Positions 1 through 12,907 of a stretch of 64,000 nucleotides of DNA are shown here, one piece after another. How positions within the stretch are numbered: position 1 is the stretch's first letter; each line of letters opens with the position of its first letter. The stretch covers positions 8,384,501 through 8,448,500 of the forward strand of contig NC_064231.1 of NCBI RefSeq assembly GCF_023101765.2, given 5' to 3'. The notes beneath the pieces are model-generated. The model searched no databases. It was given only the letters and a program-made list of their open reading frames with translations, and was not told where the DNA came from. A program made the position numbers and the translations under genes. This DNA is from Spodoptera frugiperda (lineage: Eukaryota > Arthropoda > Insecta > Lepidoptera > Noctuidae).

Positions 1-1075
1 TAGTATTTTATTCATTTTATCGCTATTCAAGTAGGTTAACATTCTGAAAGGTGTAATGATGGTACGCGCGCCTTGTTATTGGTGGAAACTGTTTTATTTT
101 TGTTTCATTGGTTATTTTCCGCCCGCATTGATTTGACGCCCAAAAAATATTGTTTATGTTGACGTGAATGGGAAACAACTCAGATTATAATTCATGGAAG
201 AAAATACAATTAAAATTGTTTACGGTACGGTATCGCGACGGAAATAGTCGTTCAGGAAAATGGGTTTTCACTTCAACTGAGCTGCAGATAAATTAAAACC
301 CAGCATTTTCCCTAGCTGTAAACACTGCCTTGTTTATTTGGCAAATGTAATCGGGACTGGCAAGAGAAATGAAGTTGATCCGAGAATTAAACGTTTCTTT
401 TTTATTGTTTTTTTGTGTTCATTATCTACACGGGACAAATAAAAATATCAAGTATGGTTCTAAAAACAGCTCTAATATTATTCTGATACCTAATGGATAG
501 GATAATCCAAAATTGGTTACAAGCATAATGAAATGGATTCAAAAATATTTGCTTTCCCATCTCAGAAGGTTAGGGGCGTTGTTTATATTTTACGTTGGAG
601 ATTATCTCGGCGCCGACTCCGGCTCAGAACCTGCTTTAGATGAAACAATTATGTAAATATCTACTCACTAATTGCTCCACCATTCTACTTCATCCGTGAT
701 GACTACCAGTAAAAATTTATCTACGAAAAAAATGTGCACAATTGCTTAGACTATTTAATTTCCATTACGATGCTAATGAAACTCTGTGGTATTATAATTC
801 TGAGAAGAAAATTGAATGAGCTTGTTCTTCAACCGTTTCTCATTTTTTTTTCAAAGAAAATTTGTTGTTTTTAAATTAACGTTGTGCCCAGTAACTTCTG
901 TCTTTTGGATGTCATATTATTTATATTATTTGTGGGCGGTAAATCATGGCCTAGTACTTATTCATGGGATTAGTGTAATATAAATAAACCGAGTAAGCTC
1001 TATTTTTGCGTCTTTTTGACTGCCTCCTTAGTTTAAATCTGGTATAGAAACAAAGCAATAGGTTTCTGTTTTACC
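1..1075. other. AT-rich unique DNA, no gene seen
   Basis: All frames are closed by frequent stops. I see no splice-supported exon, RNA gene or repeat family that I can name. Confidence 0.5.
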
Positions 1076-1340
1076 TTTGGGGCCACGAGTGATTGGAGTG
1101 GGGACTCTAGGTGTCCATCCACTGGCTTCAGGGAAGACGGTAGAACAGTGGTCACGTGCTACCGTGCAACTTGCATAGCGAGGTTCGAAGTTGCACGTCT
1201 TCCAATGATTTGCCGTAGCAGGCGTCCCTCCGAAACAGGTCTATTAGAAGACCCGATAACCCTTACAGGAACTGAGGGTGGCCACCGGGCTGGTTCTAGT
1301 GGTCGTCATCTTCAAAAAAGTCATCAAAAAAAAAAAAGAA
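1076..1340 (+). repeat. SINE-like or LINE-tail repeat with A-rich end
   Basis: This segment is more GC-rich than its surroundings and ends in A-runs (about 1,313-1,338), as expected for a retroposed 3' end. It contains a tRNA-like B-box, GGTTCGAAGTTGC, near 1,181. The stretch before it (TGCTACCGTGCAACTTGC) resembles the head of the SINE at 46.1-46.4 kb. An open frame from 1,148 to 1,402 crosses the element and is not a gene. The call as a SINE rests on the B-box and tail only. A LINE 3' end is the alternative. Confidence 0.5.
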
Positions 1341-2769
1341 TTTGTATTATAGGGTTAAACACCAAAACTGTACCTAAACCTCTGTCTTCATTCGAAAAAT
1401 AACAAACGTAATGTTTAGGTGCAAACTTTTAGTATTTCATTCAAGTAAAAAACTAGGTAAGCGACAAAAACATCACACAATTTTGCACCCTATGAACATC
1501 TCAATAATACACCACACGATAGCGGTATAAATAAGGTTTTATTAAATCGTGTTGTGGTCAGCAACCACGGAATGATTAAATGGAATTTGTTGCAACCTAC
1601 TGTGATATAAAACGTAATTTAATAAATCATGGTCAGGGATGTGCTTCGTTTGTATCGGAAATAACAATGAGAAAACTGATACCGGTACAATGAAATGCAA
1701 TAAAACTTTTGTAAATTGTACGGAGTTCTGGTTTTTACTTAAGTAAAAAAATTATTAAGTTAAGTTGGACTTATAATATAGATACATCATCCTGAAATTA
1801 TGAATCTCCTCTACATAAGAAGGTTTACAATAATCTCCATTTACTTTCAAACAAAGTTTACATATTCCAAAAATAAATCTAATAACGTTCACCTAAGCAC
1901 TATTTGGAACAAAACTATCACAGGACAAACAGTTTAAAAGCTACATTAAGTGCCTATCGTCAGCCCTACTAAAATTATATCGTCTGTAACCTCCCTTACC
2001 TAATTGTAGGTGACGTCAGAGCATTTTAATGGATACCTATTTGTAAGTATTACCTACGATCAAGTTAACTCCTCTATTAAATGCCGACGTCGTGGCGGCG
2101 GCGACCGAAAACGAAGTTACCCTTCATTACCCTTGGTAGGGGTCATTAAATAATAACACGGTATTCCATTTTATTTATTGAGGTTGGGTAATGGAGGAAG
2201 CATATGCGTGTGACCTTGAAAATTTGGTGTTAAAGTATCATATGGGTTCGAAATCATGATTATGATTGGTTATTGGAAATGCATATGTCCAGCAGAAGAC
2301 TGGTGAAGAAAGAAAACTAAACGTAAAGGTGTGTATGTCAAAGTTACTTAAAATAGATACTCAATTTAATATCTTTTCTACCATTCATCAAAGATACTGG
2401 CATTAAATATAATTTTCACTAATCAATAAGTGAATTAACTAACAAAAATTCGTCGCAAGCAACGGCCGTACTTTCTTAAATTAGGAATTTTTGTTCCAGA
2501 AAATATGAAGTAACAAAGGTGTTATTATTTTTTATAGCCGTATACATATTTTTATATTCCACCCAATACATGTTTTGGTAGACGGTATTACGAATTCGTT
2601 TCTCATCCAGCCCTTGACGTGTGATGTAACAGAAATACAAAACATTGTTACTACTGACTTTTTGTTTGACAGTGATACGCAATCAAATCTATTTTGGGGA
2701 TAAACAAACAATTTGTTCTTTTAATCGATTGTGGATCAACTCATGTGGTTTGCGGTGTTATCTAGTACG
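1341..2769. other. AT-rich unique DNA, no gene seen
   Basis: No exon-like open frame or repeat that I can identify. A short GC-rich patch lies near 2,080-2,110 (CGACGTCGTGGCGGCGGCGACC) without further context. Confidence 0.45.
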
Positions 2770-2862
2770 AAAAGTTCGTTGTGAAAACACGTGGGAGAAC
2801 CATATTGCTTTAGAACGAATAGGCCGGCTCGACCGAAGTGATACCTCAACCTTACAGAAAAT
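2770..2862 (-). repeat. Fragment of dispersed repeat (tail seen at 5.2 and 36.4 kb)
   Basis: Read on the minus strand this matches, with decay, the segment GTGGTATCACTCCGGTCGAG through GCATGGCTCTCC that ends the copies at 4,961-5,275 and 36,300-36,478. It is a truncated, older copy. A small open frame runs through it by chance. Confidence 0.55.
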
Positions 2863-4407
2863 AAACTTTATTTCTTCATCATAAGAGTAAAGTGATGATT
2901 ATGAGAGGTTAACTCCAAAAGACTAGGTATATAACAACATAACAACAATTTGTAACTACACTGCTGTTGCAGTTGTAATCGAGGTTGATCACTTACCGTG
3001 ATCAAGATCCGTCTACTCGTTTGACCATCACATTCACATAAAAAATGTGGTAGATACAATAAAATCGATTGATTTGGGAAACCAACCACACCCTCAGCAG
3101 TGAAATACATACCTCCAAAGAAGTAATTCCATAAATTGAATCTCTAACCTCTGGAATTAAATAGCTATGTTTTTAGCCAACCATATGTAACCCGCCCACG
3201 ATATTGTACAACAAAAATGAAACAATAACAAAAATAGTCTTAAGTTGTGCGTCTGCAAAATCCTTGTTATTATTACACGGTACGTTGAAACCAAGAATAA
3301 CTTCAAAGCACTTGTTCTAAAAAGCAACATAACTATTTTTAAATGAAAGCAGAGAAAGTCTAAAGCAACTGGAGTTAAAGTAGATACTGACTCAGTGGTC
3401 TGCCATTGAAAAATAAACCAGGAATAAAACATGCCGAATGTAAAGTTTATTGCTAATTAGCCCCTCGGAATACGTCCGTACAACTTTACAGCTGTTTTAT
3501 TTATTCTGAAAAAGTTTACGTTGCCTCGCGAACAAAAGTCACGTTTGTAGGTAAATATTGTAATTCTAGCTACTCCCGGTTTTACCAGCTGCTCGTATCA
3601 TAGTGTGATGTTTTATAGCCTATAGACTATTTCGATAAGTGAACTATCCACCACAAAATGAACTATCAAATTCGACATAGTACTTTCTGAGATTATCGCT
3701 TTGGAACGAACCGACTCTTTGTCTTAAGCTTTATAGTATTTTATAGATTTACGGTAATAGGGTAGATGATTAATTTTTATTTTAATGTCCGTTTTGTAGA
3801 TTATTTTAAAACATTAGACACGTATTTTTTGTTGCCGCAAAATTGCCAGCACTCCTAAACTTTGATTCGTTTTATCTAAGTATTACAAAATACAAGAAAA
3901 AAAACGTGTATAATATTTTTCAATACCTAACAAACAAAAGGACTAAATACATGTTAATCTTCAAACCCCGTCATCATCCCAATTCGCTCCTCTTCCCTTT
4001 TTACATAAACATATTTTTAACTAGACGAGTCATTGTACAACAAAGCTCTGATGCAATATCAAAGTAGTAATATGCATTTTATTTCAGAACAAAACGTGTA
4101 CGGATCTTTCGTTTTGTTTATTTTGTTACGCCGTCCTAGCAAACAGTAAGTCTGTTTGTAGATTTATTGTAAGCACGGTTTCAGTGGGATTGTTTTGTAC
4201 GGTGCATTTTATCAGAAATGTGTTGCTTTCTGCATGAAAGATAAATATATATTTCTTTTAAGTCGTTTAATTTTTATTCTTTAATTTCGAACGATACGTG
4301 ATTAAGTTATTAATATCATATGAAACTCGATGTTTGATATAAACATGTTTTTTTTTTAAATAAAAAACTTTAACGTACTTTTACCTGATTTCAGTAGAAG
4401 AATTATT
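2863..4407. other. AT-rich unique DNA, no gene seen
   Basis: Only short chance frames rich in Phe, Leu, Ile and Tyr are present, as expected from AT-rich noncoding DNA. No repeat family was recognised. Confidence 0.45.
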
Positions 4408-4525
4408 TGCCGCACTCAGAGACATTTAATGATTACTTAAACTATTCCTTAGTAACGATTTCGTATAGAAAACAATTGCTAAGGACAGGGTTAAGTAACT
4501 ATTAAATGACTCTGAGTACAGCGGT
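4408..4525. mobile_element. Short palindromic MITE (118 bp)
   Basis: The ends are inverted copies of each other. The left end GCCGCACTCAGAGACATTTA pairs with the right end TTAAATGACTCTGAGTACAGCGG, and the pairing continues inward through ATTACTTAA / TTAAGTAACT. The interior also folds (CCTTAGTAACG against TTGCTAAGG). This is the layout of a miniature inverted-repeat element without coding capacity. I believe this palindrome is dispersed in moth genomes, but that is memory rather than something shown here. No clear target-site duplication was found. Confidence 0.65.
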
Positions 4526-4960
4526 AAGAGTCACAACTTTGGGGTGCTCTAAAAATGATGATACTATTAGTTAACGTATGGTATCTACAAGAGTTCAGAT
4601 TTTTCTAAACCCAGTTAAAGATTTTTACACAGCTACTGTTGAGAATTTCAATAAAGTAACGAGACGGCCCTTGTTATAGTAGACGTAAATTTAAATATTC
4701 ATGGAATATTTTTATTCACTTCAAAGCGTTTAAATTAGATTACCTTCAATTTAGTTACCTTAGATAAAGGGCGCCAGACAACCGCCGGTGTTTTGTAAAA
4801 ATATATTTTGTACATATTACATTCGCGTCCGACAGATATTTTACAGCATAATAAAATAGCTTAAATTTATAGTGACGTAAAACTTGTAAAGAATGTGGTT
4901 TCACAGTTCCTTCAATTTGTCACTTGGCTACGCTTTATTAGTGGAAGAACACACGTGACT
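4526..4960. other. AT-rich unique DNA, no gene seen
   Basis: Nothing supportable beyond short chance frames. Confidence 0.4.
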
Positions 4961-5275
4961 TCGATCTTCTTTTTTTTATTTATTTATGAGACACGCCGTT
5001 AAACGAGCAGACGTATCACCTGATGATAAGCAATCGCCGCCGCCCATGAACACTTGAAACACCAGAGGCGTTACAAGTGCGTTGCCGGCTTTTTGGGAGT
5101 TAGGAATTTAAAGGTTGTTGTTCGGGAATCGGATATTGGGAAGATTGGGAAGGGAATTGGGTCTCCAGTAACCTCACTCACACAACGCAAGCGTTGTTTC
5201 ACGTCGATTTTCTGTGAGGCCGTGGTATCACTCCGGTCGAGCCGGCCCATTCGTGCCGAAGCATGGCTCTCCCAC
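4961..5275 (+). repeat. Dispersed SINE-like repeat, longest copy in the window
   Basis: It begins with a T-rich run and TATTTATGAGACACGCCG, then contains GATAAGCAATCGCCGCCGCC, GTTACAAGTGCGTTGCCGGC and CCTCACTCACACAACG, and ends with TGTGAGGCCGTGGTATCACT through CATGGCTCTCCCAC. The middle recurs at 15,274-15,425 and 29,165-29,385, and the last part recurs at 36,300-36,478 and, inverted, at 2,770-2,862. Different copies keep different portions, which suggests two linked modules. A frame at 5,054-5,293 is incidental. The class (SINE versus other nonautonomous repeat) is not settled. Confidence 0.6.
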
Positions 5276-6744
5276 TCATTGAGGAAACTTTAAATATAAC
5301 AGCGATATAATAAAAGTCGTGTCCAACGTATCCGTCGTCTGTATATTTCGTGTGATGGAGATAAATTGCGTTGATTCAATCCACAGGTGAGTAAAAACTC
5401 GAGAACCGACGGGATTTGAAGTTGGTAAATGGGAGTAAGGAAACTTCCAGTGACTATTTTGAAAACATTTCGATCTCTAGATTGAATGAAAATAAATAAT
5501 ACTGATAAATAACACATAACCTCACGCCTGTCTCCCATGGGGGTAGGCAGAGACCATGAAACGTCAATTGCTATGAATCTTACATACCTCTTTCGGTTCA
5601 TCAATAGTCATCAGTCGTTAAGGGTACTTTTAATTTGGTCTTTCTTTAATATATCGACAATTTGGTTGCTATATGCCGCTATACGTATAAACAAGTAGGC
5701 ACAAAAAATACGTCATCATTGGTAGTGACGTTTTTCACAAAACCTTTGTTACACACAGCAAGACATTTTTTTACAAACTATGTATAAAATTTTGATCTCC
5801 CATGAGCTTTGAATATTTTCAGCTTCAGCATAAACAAAACTAATCTAACTATAAACAAGTAAATGTCAAAGTTTGTTTGTTCAGTCAGCTGAAAGTTTTC
5901 TAAGAAATTAAAATATTATTTTGTGCCTGTATTTGGTAAGTCAGGCTTTGTAGTCAACTTGGCTGAAAATGTTGCGATAGCCCGAAGGTTTAGAGGCTTA
6001 TTTCTTTGTGAAAAATTGTGTTCAAAAACAGGCCATCAAGTATCAAGTAATATTGTAAATATAAAGAAGTTAACAGTATTATCTTGATCGATTTGAAAAA
6101 TTAATAGAACCACTAATAATGTTGGATTGTGGAAAATATTCCACTAGTGCTGATTGTTTATTTTTGTTACTTACTGATATTGACAATCGAATTGCAATTT
6201 TTATCTGGAAAATTCTCGGTTAATTTTATATTCACCGTTGATAAAACACTAACATTCTATTCAAGTATTTTTTTAGCTGTTTGTTTCCATTCAGATTTAG
6301 CATTTCTACGTCTGCTTTCCATTTAGACAATAAATACGTAAACTGTCATAAACTTCACTCCGAATTTGCTAATTCTATCCTTATTTATTGCACCACAAGT
6401 TTCAAAACTGATCGTAAATTATCAGCAGGCAATATAATGATGCGGTCAATTGCCATCCGGACAGAGAGTGATCGTTACGTTGACAGTATAACAGTTGACT
6501 AATAATCTCAATTGAAATTACTGGCCAATGAGAAGTCGACATATGTGTTAGATGAGGCTTGAACTCTAAAGTGTCTGTCTATTATTTATTGTTTTAAATT
6601 AGGCAATAGTGATGAATTGGGGGAAGAGAGTAAATAATAAGGTTCAATTTATTAAGTGAAAATTTTAAATGATTTGTAAGGTCAATCTAATTTCAATTTT
6701 TTATATGACCTATTTATTTTACAAACTATTAAGTAAAATCTCCT
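5276..6744. other. AT-rich unique DNA, no gene seen
   Basis: Several short frames occur (for example at 5,290-5,604 on the minus strand) but none resembles a known protein or shows splice-site support. Confidence 0.45.
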
Positions 6745-6990
6745 GATAGATTGCGATCATGGTGGCCAGTCTGTCTAATTAGACTAGCCCACTACGCAGG
6801 AGATATTATAGAGCACAAGTGTGTGCGCAAATATGTATAAGTGCACTCTCTGTACCCTTACTCTCTAAACCCGATGGGACCGCAGGCCAACAATAACGCA
6901 GAAAAGTCAGGCTTTACGTGCTTTCACTTCGGGAGTGAAACACTGCCTTCACGACTTTGGGCTAATATTGGCAATATTAATCAGACAATG
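6745..6990 (+). repeat. Dispersed repeat, copy 1 of 2
   Basis: The segment GGTGGCCAGTCTGTCTAA ... GACTAGCCCACTACGCAG ... GTGCACAAGTGTGTGCGCAA is shared with 45,960-46,075 at high identity. Here it continues into TTTACGTGCTTTCACTTCGG, which resembles sequence at 46,316-46,345. The family looks like a long, usually truncated retroelement piece. No complete terminus is visible. Confidence 0.6.
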
Positions 6991-7964
6991 CCATTATCAC
7001 TTTTTAATCAAACAGACACTGAACAGACGTTACAGTTACAAACTACATACATATATTGCGATGTCAAGTGGATGATGATAGACGGATGGATAATTATTAG
7101 TGCGATAATGACATCCAGATTGATTAGTTGGGAAAAATCTTAATGCAGATTGTCTTTATGATTCATCTAAAAACAACATTGAAATGTTTGTACGTTTTCT
7201 TCCAACACTAATTCGAAATATGCAAATGTATTTGATTCTTGATATACATTTGAAAGCGAAATCCTGTTAATCTTCGTCTTATTAAGTTTGCATCTAACTA
7301 ATCCGCCAGTGATTGAGCGATTTAACGAGTATGAATTAGACTAGCTTCGGATAAACACTGTAGATATCGTTAAAATCTCGTCTTACTGGAAATATGCTGT
7401 TTCTAACTATTATTTATTAGAAAATAATGCTTCAAAATTGGCTAAGACTTACTAAAATCATGTTCTTTTATTAACAATCTATTTAGGTTAACTATGTTCA
7501 ATTCCTGCAAATAAGTGCCTGTGAAGAAATTCTTCAGTGCACCATATATTTTTTTTGGCATCGTTATTATAGCTAGTCTATTTTCTACGTCGAGTGTTAC
7601 TCCTACATAAGATCATGAATCAAGTATATACCAACATACATAGCCTTATTTACTCAGTATTAAAAGGTATTTAATAATAAATGATCATACACGTCTCGCA
7701 AGATGATAAAGTGTTGCGTAAATTATTATTTAATGAGTATTCTAAATAATATTTACGATTCAAATATACGGGTTGTTCAGAATGTTCAAGTTATTTATAG
7801 ATTCCCCTCACTTTCCGTGTGGCTTAGGGGTTGTTTAAAGTAGGTGAGTTGTGACATCAACCTGTACATACATACATATAAACAACCACACGCTTCTCTA
7901 GCTCAATTTTCAGTTTAAATCGTAGCCTATTTACACAAATAAACATCATTTATTATTTAGATTG
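6991..7964. other. AT-rich unique DNA, no gene seen
   Basis: No gene or recognisable repeat. Confidence 0.45.
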
Positions 7965-8255
7965 TGTGTCGTGATGGCTCAGAGATTAAAGACTTTCGCG
8001 TCTCACGCATGAGAGTGCGAATTTGAAACCTACCAACAGAAAAATGTCAATGTGACTTTTTCCGAGTTATATGTTCTTTTTAGACACCGCTGACAAACGG
8101 TGAAGGAAAACATAGTGATGAAAACCTGGGTTTATAATTTCTAATTACAAGTTTGATATTGCCAACCTGTGTTGAGCAAGTGTGATGATTAATGCTCAAA
8201 CTCTCTTCATGAGAGCCTTTGGTCAGCAAAATATGTGGAATTTATAATTCCGTTA
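7965..8255 (+). repeat. SINE with tRNA-like head and common moth tail
   Basis: The head has a tRNA-like A-box region (GTGATGGCTCAGAGATTAAAG) and a B-box-like GCGAATTTGAAACC. The tail (TTGATATTGCCAACCTGTGT ... GAGCAAGTGTGATGATTAATGC ... GCCTTTGGTCAGCA) is shared with 16,060-16,205. I recall this tail as one of the commonest SINE or LINE ends in Lepidoptera. The copy is diverged and shows no clear target-site duplication. Confidence 0.6.
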
Positions 8256-8417
8256 AAGCTCTTTCGTCCCTTTTTTCCATTTGATTTTTTCATTTTCTGT
8301 TTCGTCTACATAAATCATGATTTCCCCGAATCTTGTAAGGTCAGGGATGGATAGCAATTTGATCCATTCAGTAACAATATCTGTGAAATGTAGGTAAGTG
8401 AAGTAGATTACTACAGT

Positions 8418-8588
8418 TAGATTCTGCCAGTGGCTTCACCCGCGTTCCCGTGGGGTAAAAAGTAGCCTATGTGTTATTCCACACCATAATCTACCCATGT
8501 TCCAAATTTTATCCCAATCACTTTGGCCGTTTTGACATGGTTGAGTAACAAACATACATACAATCTTACATTTATAATATTACTAAGA
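8418..8588 (-). mobile_element. Mini-Helitron-like element, decayed copy
   Basis: Read on the minus strand it starts TCTTAGTAATATTATAAATG and ends near GGCAGAATCTA, matching the complete element at 28,638-28,815 (shared AAAAAGTAGCCTATGTGTTATTC and GTTTTGACATGGTTGAGTAAC). The CTAG terminus has decayed to CTAA. There is no coding capacity, so mobility would depend on an autonomous Helitron elsewhere. Confidence 0.6.
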
Positions 8589-10720
8589 TTTGCAGCATTT
8601 ACTTGTTTTCAGTATTTAGAAAACGAATCATAGAGTTTGTGAGATAAATATTGCATTTTTAAAAGTCTGTTTACAAGTGTCATCGTTAGACCTTATTACG
8701 TAAATACACACTCCAGATTTAAAGAGAACGCTGTTAGGTATTTTAAAAATTAATTTACACTTTTCAGAAAGATTAATTAAGTTCTTGTACATCTTATTAC
8801 ATTATATTGTTACAAATAAATCTCCCACAACATGCATTGTTACGTTAGCACGCTTGTCATATTATCTAGTCGTCATTTGTTTCCATTATCTCCTACACTA
8901 CCGTGTTCAACAAAATAAATAAAAGCCTTTATTAACACTTACATAAAGACTATTTTAATGTGAATAGAGTGTTGTTTACATTATGATTAGATGCTATTAT
9001 GAGAGATAGACTGCGGCTTTGTTAATATGCATTCTTAATCTGTAAACATGTGCGGTTGCTTGGAGGAACTCGGGGCTAACTGGACTGACAACCATGAATA
9101 CTAATCATTGGCTATTTAGATTCAACTGATCTTACAAGTATTATAATCATAATATCAGCAGCTGTTTTGCGTTAAGAGATAAATATAATTGGACTTTTGT
9201 TAAATTTAACTTCGAAGTGTCCTAACCAGGCTAACTTTGAAGTTAAACTTAACCAAGTTTTTGTTTGCCTCAAGAATTAAAACTATAAAATCTCGTACAT
9301 AGATAAATATTAATCAAACGTCATTGTTGTTGCTCTTATTCTGTTTTTCTTTCAAATATAGTACCACTTTTTAATATTTATAGAATAATTTTATGTCTAT
9401 GATAGTACGTCTTATACTTGTATGTTTTAAATAATATTTCTTTATATTTTTTTTTTGTTAAAAACTTTTCGTCTACAACTCTACAGTTTGCAAAGGAAAC
9501 CTATATACTATACATTCAGCGAATAATAAAAATATCGTTTTAGTTACTGTTCCTTTACAATAGTTATAAAATAAGAACGAATTCAATACTTCTTCACGTA
9601 CTTTTCAGCTCGGTACGATTGGAAAACCGTGATTAAAGCAAATCGGATTACTCGACTGTCTTTCTCGTTTTGTTATTGAAAAAATCCAAGTCTACTGTGC
9701 ACGAAGAGGCGAGAAACTTGAAAATAAGTTATTATATTCTTACAAAGGAACTCAACAAGGCTTCGTACATAAGCAAAATGGTATCTCGTATGAAAAGTTT
9801 TGATGGAACGAATGCTGAAGTTTCGGCCGGTTAAAAATCAATACGTACTTTCTAAGCCCCTCGGCCTTGCAAACCAGGCCTATTTTCCTCTATCTCCTAT
9901 ATATTTTTTCTCCTTTAACTTAGGTCTTGTACCAAATACAGTAATTGGTACTTGATGAAACGTTGCCAGATTTCTGTTTCGTAATCATATTGTCTGCCCC
10001 GGGGATATGAAAACTTTAATACTCTTGTACTGATAGTATCTTATTACTATTTCAGACACAACAATATACAAGAGATTAATTTAAAATTGTCTGAGGGATT
10101 TGTTGTACATTTAATCTGTTATCTTTGTATTGTGTTGTGTTGACAAGACTTGCTTTTGCTCTTAGATTGATATTTTATTTTTAATTTGTAATTATTGTAC
10201 AAGTAATATTTTATAAAAACTATCGTGATACATACTAAATTAACTATAATATCTGTAAAATGTGTAATAGTAAACCTTGATTTTTAGTTACATTTAGAAG
10301 TTCTGTCCTTTTAACAACTCGACAATAGTGACACAATTCTATGATATGCTTAATATTCAAACATAATAGTTAATTTATTATTATTCAAACTATTCTCAGT
10401 TCATTGGTCAGCAAAAGGATGAAAATTATGCAGTTCGAAATAATCCACTTTAAATTAGTCGATTAAATAACGTTCTTTCTACAGAGAGTTAGGTACTATT
10501 TATAGACAAAATGCAGGATCCTAATGGACGATTCCCAGGAAAATACTTAGTACTTAGATAGATTTATTCTTTAGACCATAAAAAGCTTTTAAGAACTCTC
10601 AAGCGCTGGGTGAATCTGAATTTTTATTCGAGTACGGATTTACGGTTAGATATTACAATCTGCTTAGTAGGTTTTTGGTTATAGGTAGGTATAAATGCTG
10701 CATGACCTAGATTTATTCTA
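8589..10720. other. AT-rich unique DNA, no gene seen
   Basis: Two kilobases without a recognised repeat or exon. A short inverted repeat AACTTCGAAG / CTTTGAAGTT occurs near 9,210-9,245. Confidence 0.45.
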
Positions 10721-10755
10721 AAAGTAACATAACAATATGTTATTGTTAGGTTACT
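10721..10755. repeat. Short perfect-looking hairpin
   Basis: AAAGTAACATAACAATA is followed at once by its inverse complement ATTGTTAGGTTACTTT with one mismatch and almost no loop. It could be a decayed palindromic element. No function can be assigned. Confidence 0.5.
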
Positions 10756-10789
10756 TTGAGTGTTTCTGTTATACCTAAAAGTATTTTTT

Positions 10790-10926
10790 AAGAGGGAAAA
10801 TCAAATCAAGTCTGGGCAAGAGGGAGGGAGTGACTCTTACTGACTAAAACCATCCCGTTCCTATTCCTGCTTTACGAGTCGGAGTCTCGGAAAACCGGCT
10901 AGGTAGTCCGCAGCTCTGGATATCTA
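10790..10926 (-). repeat. A-tailed SINE family, copy 1
   Basis: This is a member of the 150-bp family best seen at 34,587-34,739 and 44,021-44,182. It contains CTTACTGACTAAAACCATCC, CGTTCCTATTCCTGC and CTAGGTAGTCCGCAGCTC. Orientation is minus because the A-tailed end of the family lies to the left here. It is diverged and partial. Confidence 0.65.
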
Positions 10927-12839
10927 ATAAGTCTTGAGTTTAGTTTATATAGGACAAAAACATGATAAGCTAAATTAAAGTAAAGTGAACCTTTTTATAT
11001 ATTCAGTAGATATTAAATATCACTGAGCACCTCCAAGCTTATAACAGAACATTGATAAATGGGACCTAAATCTGTCATTTTGTAGACGGTAACGTGCGGA
11101 GTGAACACGTTGAAGTTTATACATAGGAAAGTTTGAAGTTCTACGTACCTATTGCTCTAACACCTGTGACCATTCTAGAAACTTCTTCTTACTTACCATT
11201 AGAGATCCGGAACAGTAGTATGGTGTTTAAGTAATTTCATGTTCATTGCTGTTTGTTTGAGAAGAGATTGTTCTTTGGTAGTAGATATCACCGAAGCTTT
11301 TAGAGAGGATAGTGCTCAATTTGATATTGATGAAAGGCAAATTTTTATTTTATTTTTCACTTTATGTACCTTTAAAAACCTTGGTAGACTTGTAGGTACT
11401 AATTTATCTGAGCTAAATTTTTTGCGATATTAATGTATATACACATTCGGAATTATCGTTCTTTTTACTCCATCGAGTGATGTATGTAACTCGATATCGC
11501 AAAAAAGTTATCTTAGATCAATTAGCCGCTCAGCCATCGATATATTTCTCACAACCTTTTTATGTTCAGCAAAACCCATCCAAGAGTAGGTATACCAACA
11601 CATTTCTCTATACCACAGCAACATACCTAAACTGTTAACTTTTACAAACATTTCCACATATCCAAAAATACACCAACATTTGCCTTTCAACACTCTTTCA
11701 TCAACATTTCTAGTTAATATTCAGCTAGAAATAAAAATGGAAGCGTACACTGAACACAACACAATATGCATTAAGTAATTTACATTCAGTTTTGTGAATA
11801 TATTCGTGAACTGGAACGATTTTTATCTGTAAAAAAGGTTAACAGAATTGTTTCATCTTTTCAGCTTTATTGTACCGAAGCCTTGCAATTTCATTTCCTT
11901 AATTATAAGGACAGTGTAGCTGACGATCTTTTCCAAATGGCACTCAATTGCCGAAAGGGGGCGGCAAATCGTGCAACAATTCGAGATCTCGAGAGGTTTA
12001 TCTCGATTTCAACATTTTCAACAGCTCAAAAATCGAATAATTCTGCGAAAAGCTTTCAGAATCAAGTGTACAGTTTAATTGAAAAGTATTTATTTGAAGG
12101 AATTTATGAATGAGAGAAAAGAAATTGAAATTATAATTCATTTGTGTTAAAAATCTCTTTAGTCTAGGTATATTTTATTTCGTTTAAGTTTTTAAATTCT
12201 AGACGGATTCATTTAATTTAAGTTTTACAGCGTGAACACTAAAATATTACAGTCAAGTTCTTGTAACAAGGTGTGATGTATCTACAATACATCCACTTCA
12301 AATACCTTATTATTTCGACAGTTATAATAGTTCCCAAACAGCTTTTCTTGACTTGAGCATTGATTAGATTGTCCATTAGATCTCGTGACTCGACCAAAAA
12401 AGGTGCGTAAACTCTTTGTCCGTGTCCAATACAATGTTTTCATATAATATAACCTTTATATTCTAAAGCATAAGTGCTAGAATTTATACGGCAACACGAT
12501 TAGAACAGTAATAATATAATACAATTTATTACGTTGTATTGAACGTGCCCGGTCTCAGCTAGGTATTCGCGCACCAAAGGGCCTTACTATGCCAACATAT
12601 CGGAAATTTTATGAGCATGCATGTTACAGGAAATTTAATATCTTTTGCTTTTAGTATGAGAGTCGGGTTTAACTTTTACTTCATAGGAAAAGATAATATT
12701 ATGAAGCTACTCGAGCCCCTGCACTACTTAATATGATGACTCGCTATTAGGGCAATATTTAGATAGGATCTGCTTTATGTTACGTAGAATTGATTTATAA
12801 AAGTAATTTCTAGTATAGAAACATATAATTATGACAACC
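10927..12839. other. AT-rich unique DNA, no gene seen
   Basis: A 76-codon frame at 11,883-12,113 has a more protein-like composition than its neighbours (charged residues, few Phe runs), but it matches no family I know and has no supporting splice sites. Confidence 0.4.
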
Positions 12840-12907
12840 TTAGTAAAAACCTGACATAACCACCAAACCCAACCCAAACAAAATACTTAGTAAAAACCTG
12901 ACATAAC
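12840..12907. repeat. Direct repeat of 21 bp, spaced 47 bp
   Basis: CTTAGTAAAAACCTGACATA occurs twice (about 12,839 and 12,886) around a CA-rich spacer. This is consistent with a local slippage or repair duplication. Confidence 0.6.

Noticed and set aside
11883..12113. 76-codon frame with protein-like composition
   Set aside because: No family resemblance, no acceptor or donor in suitable phase, and no conservation evidence available.
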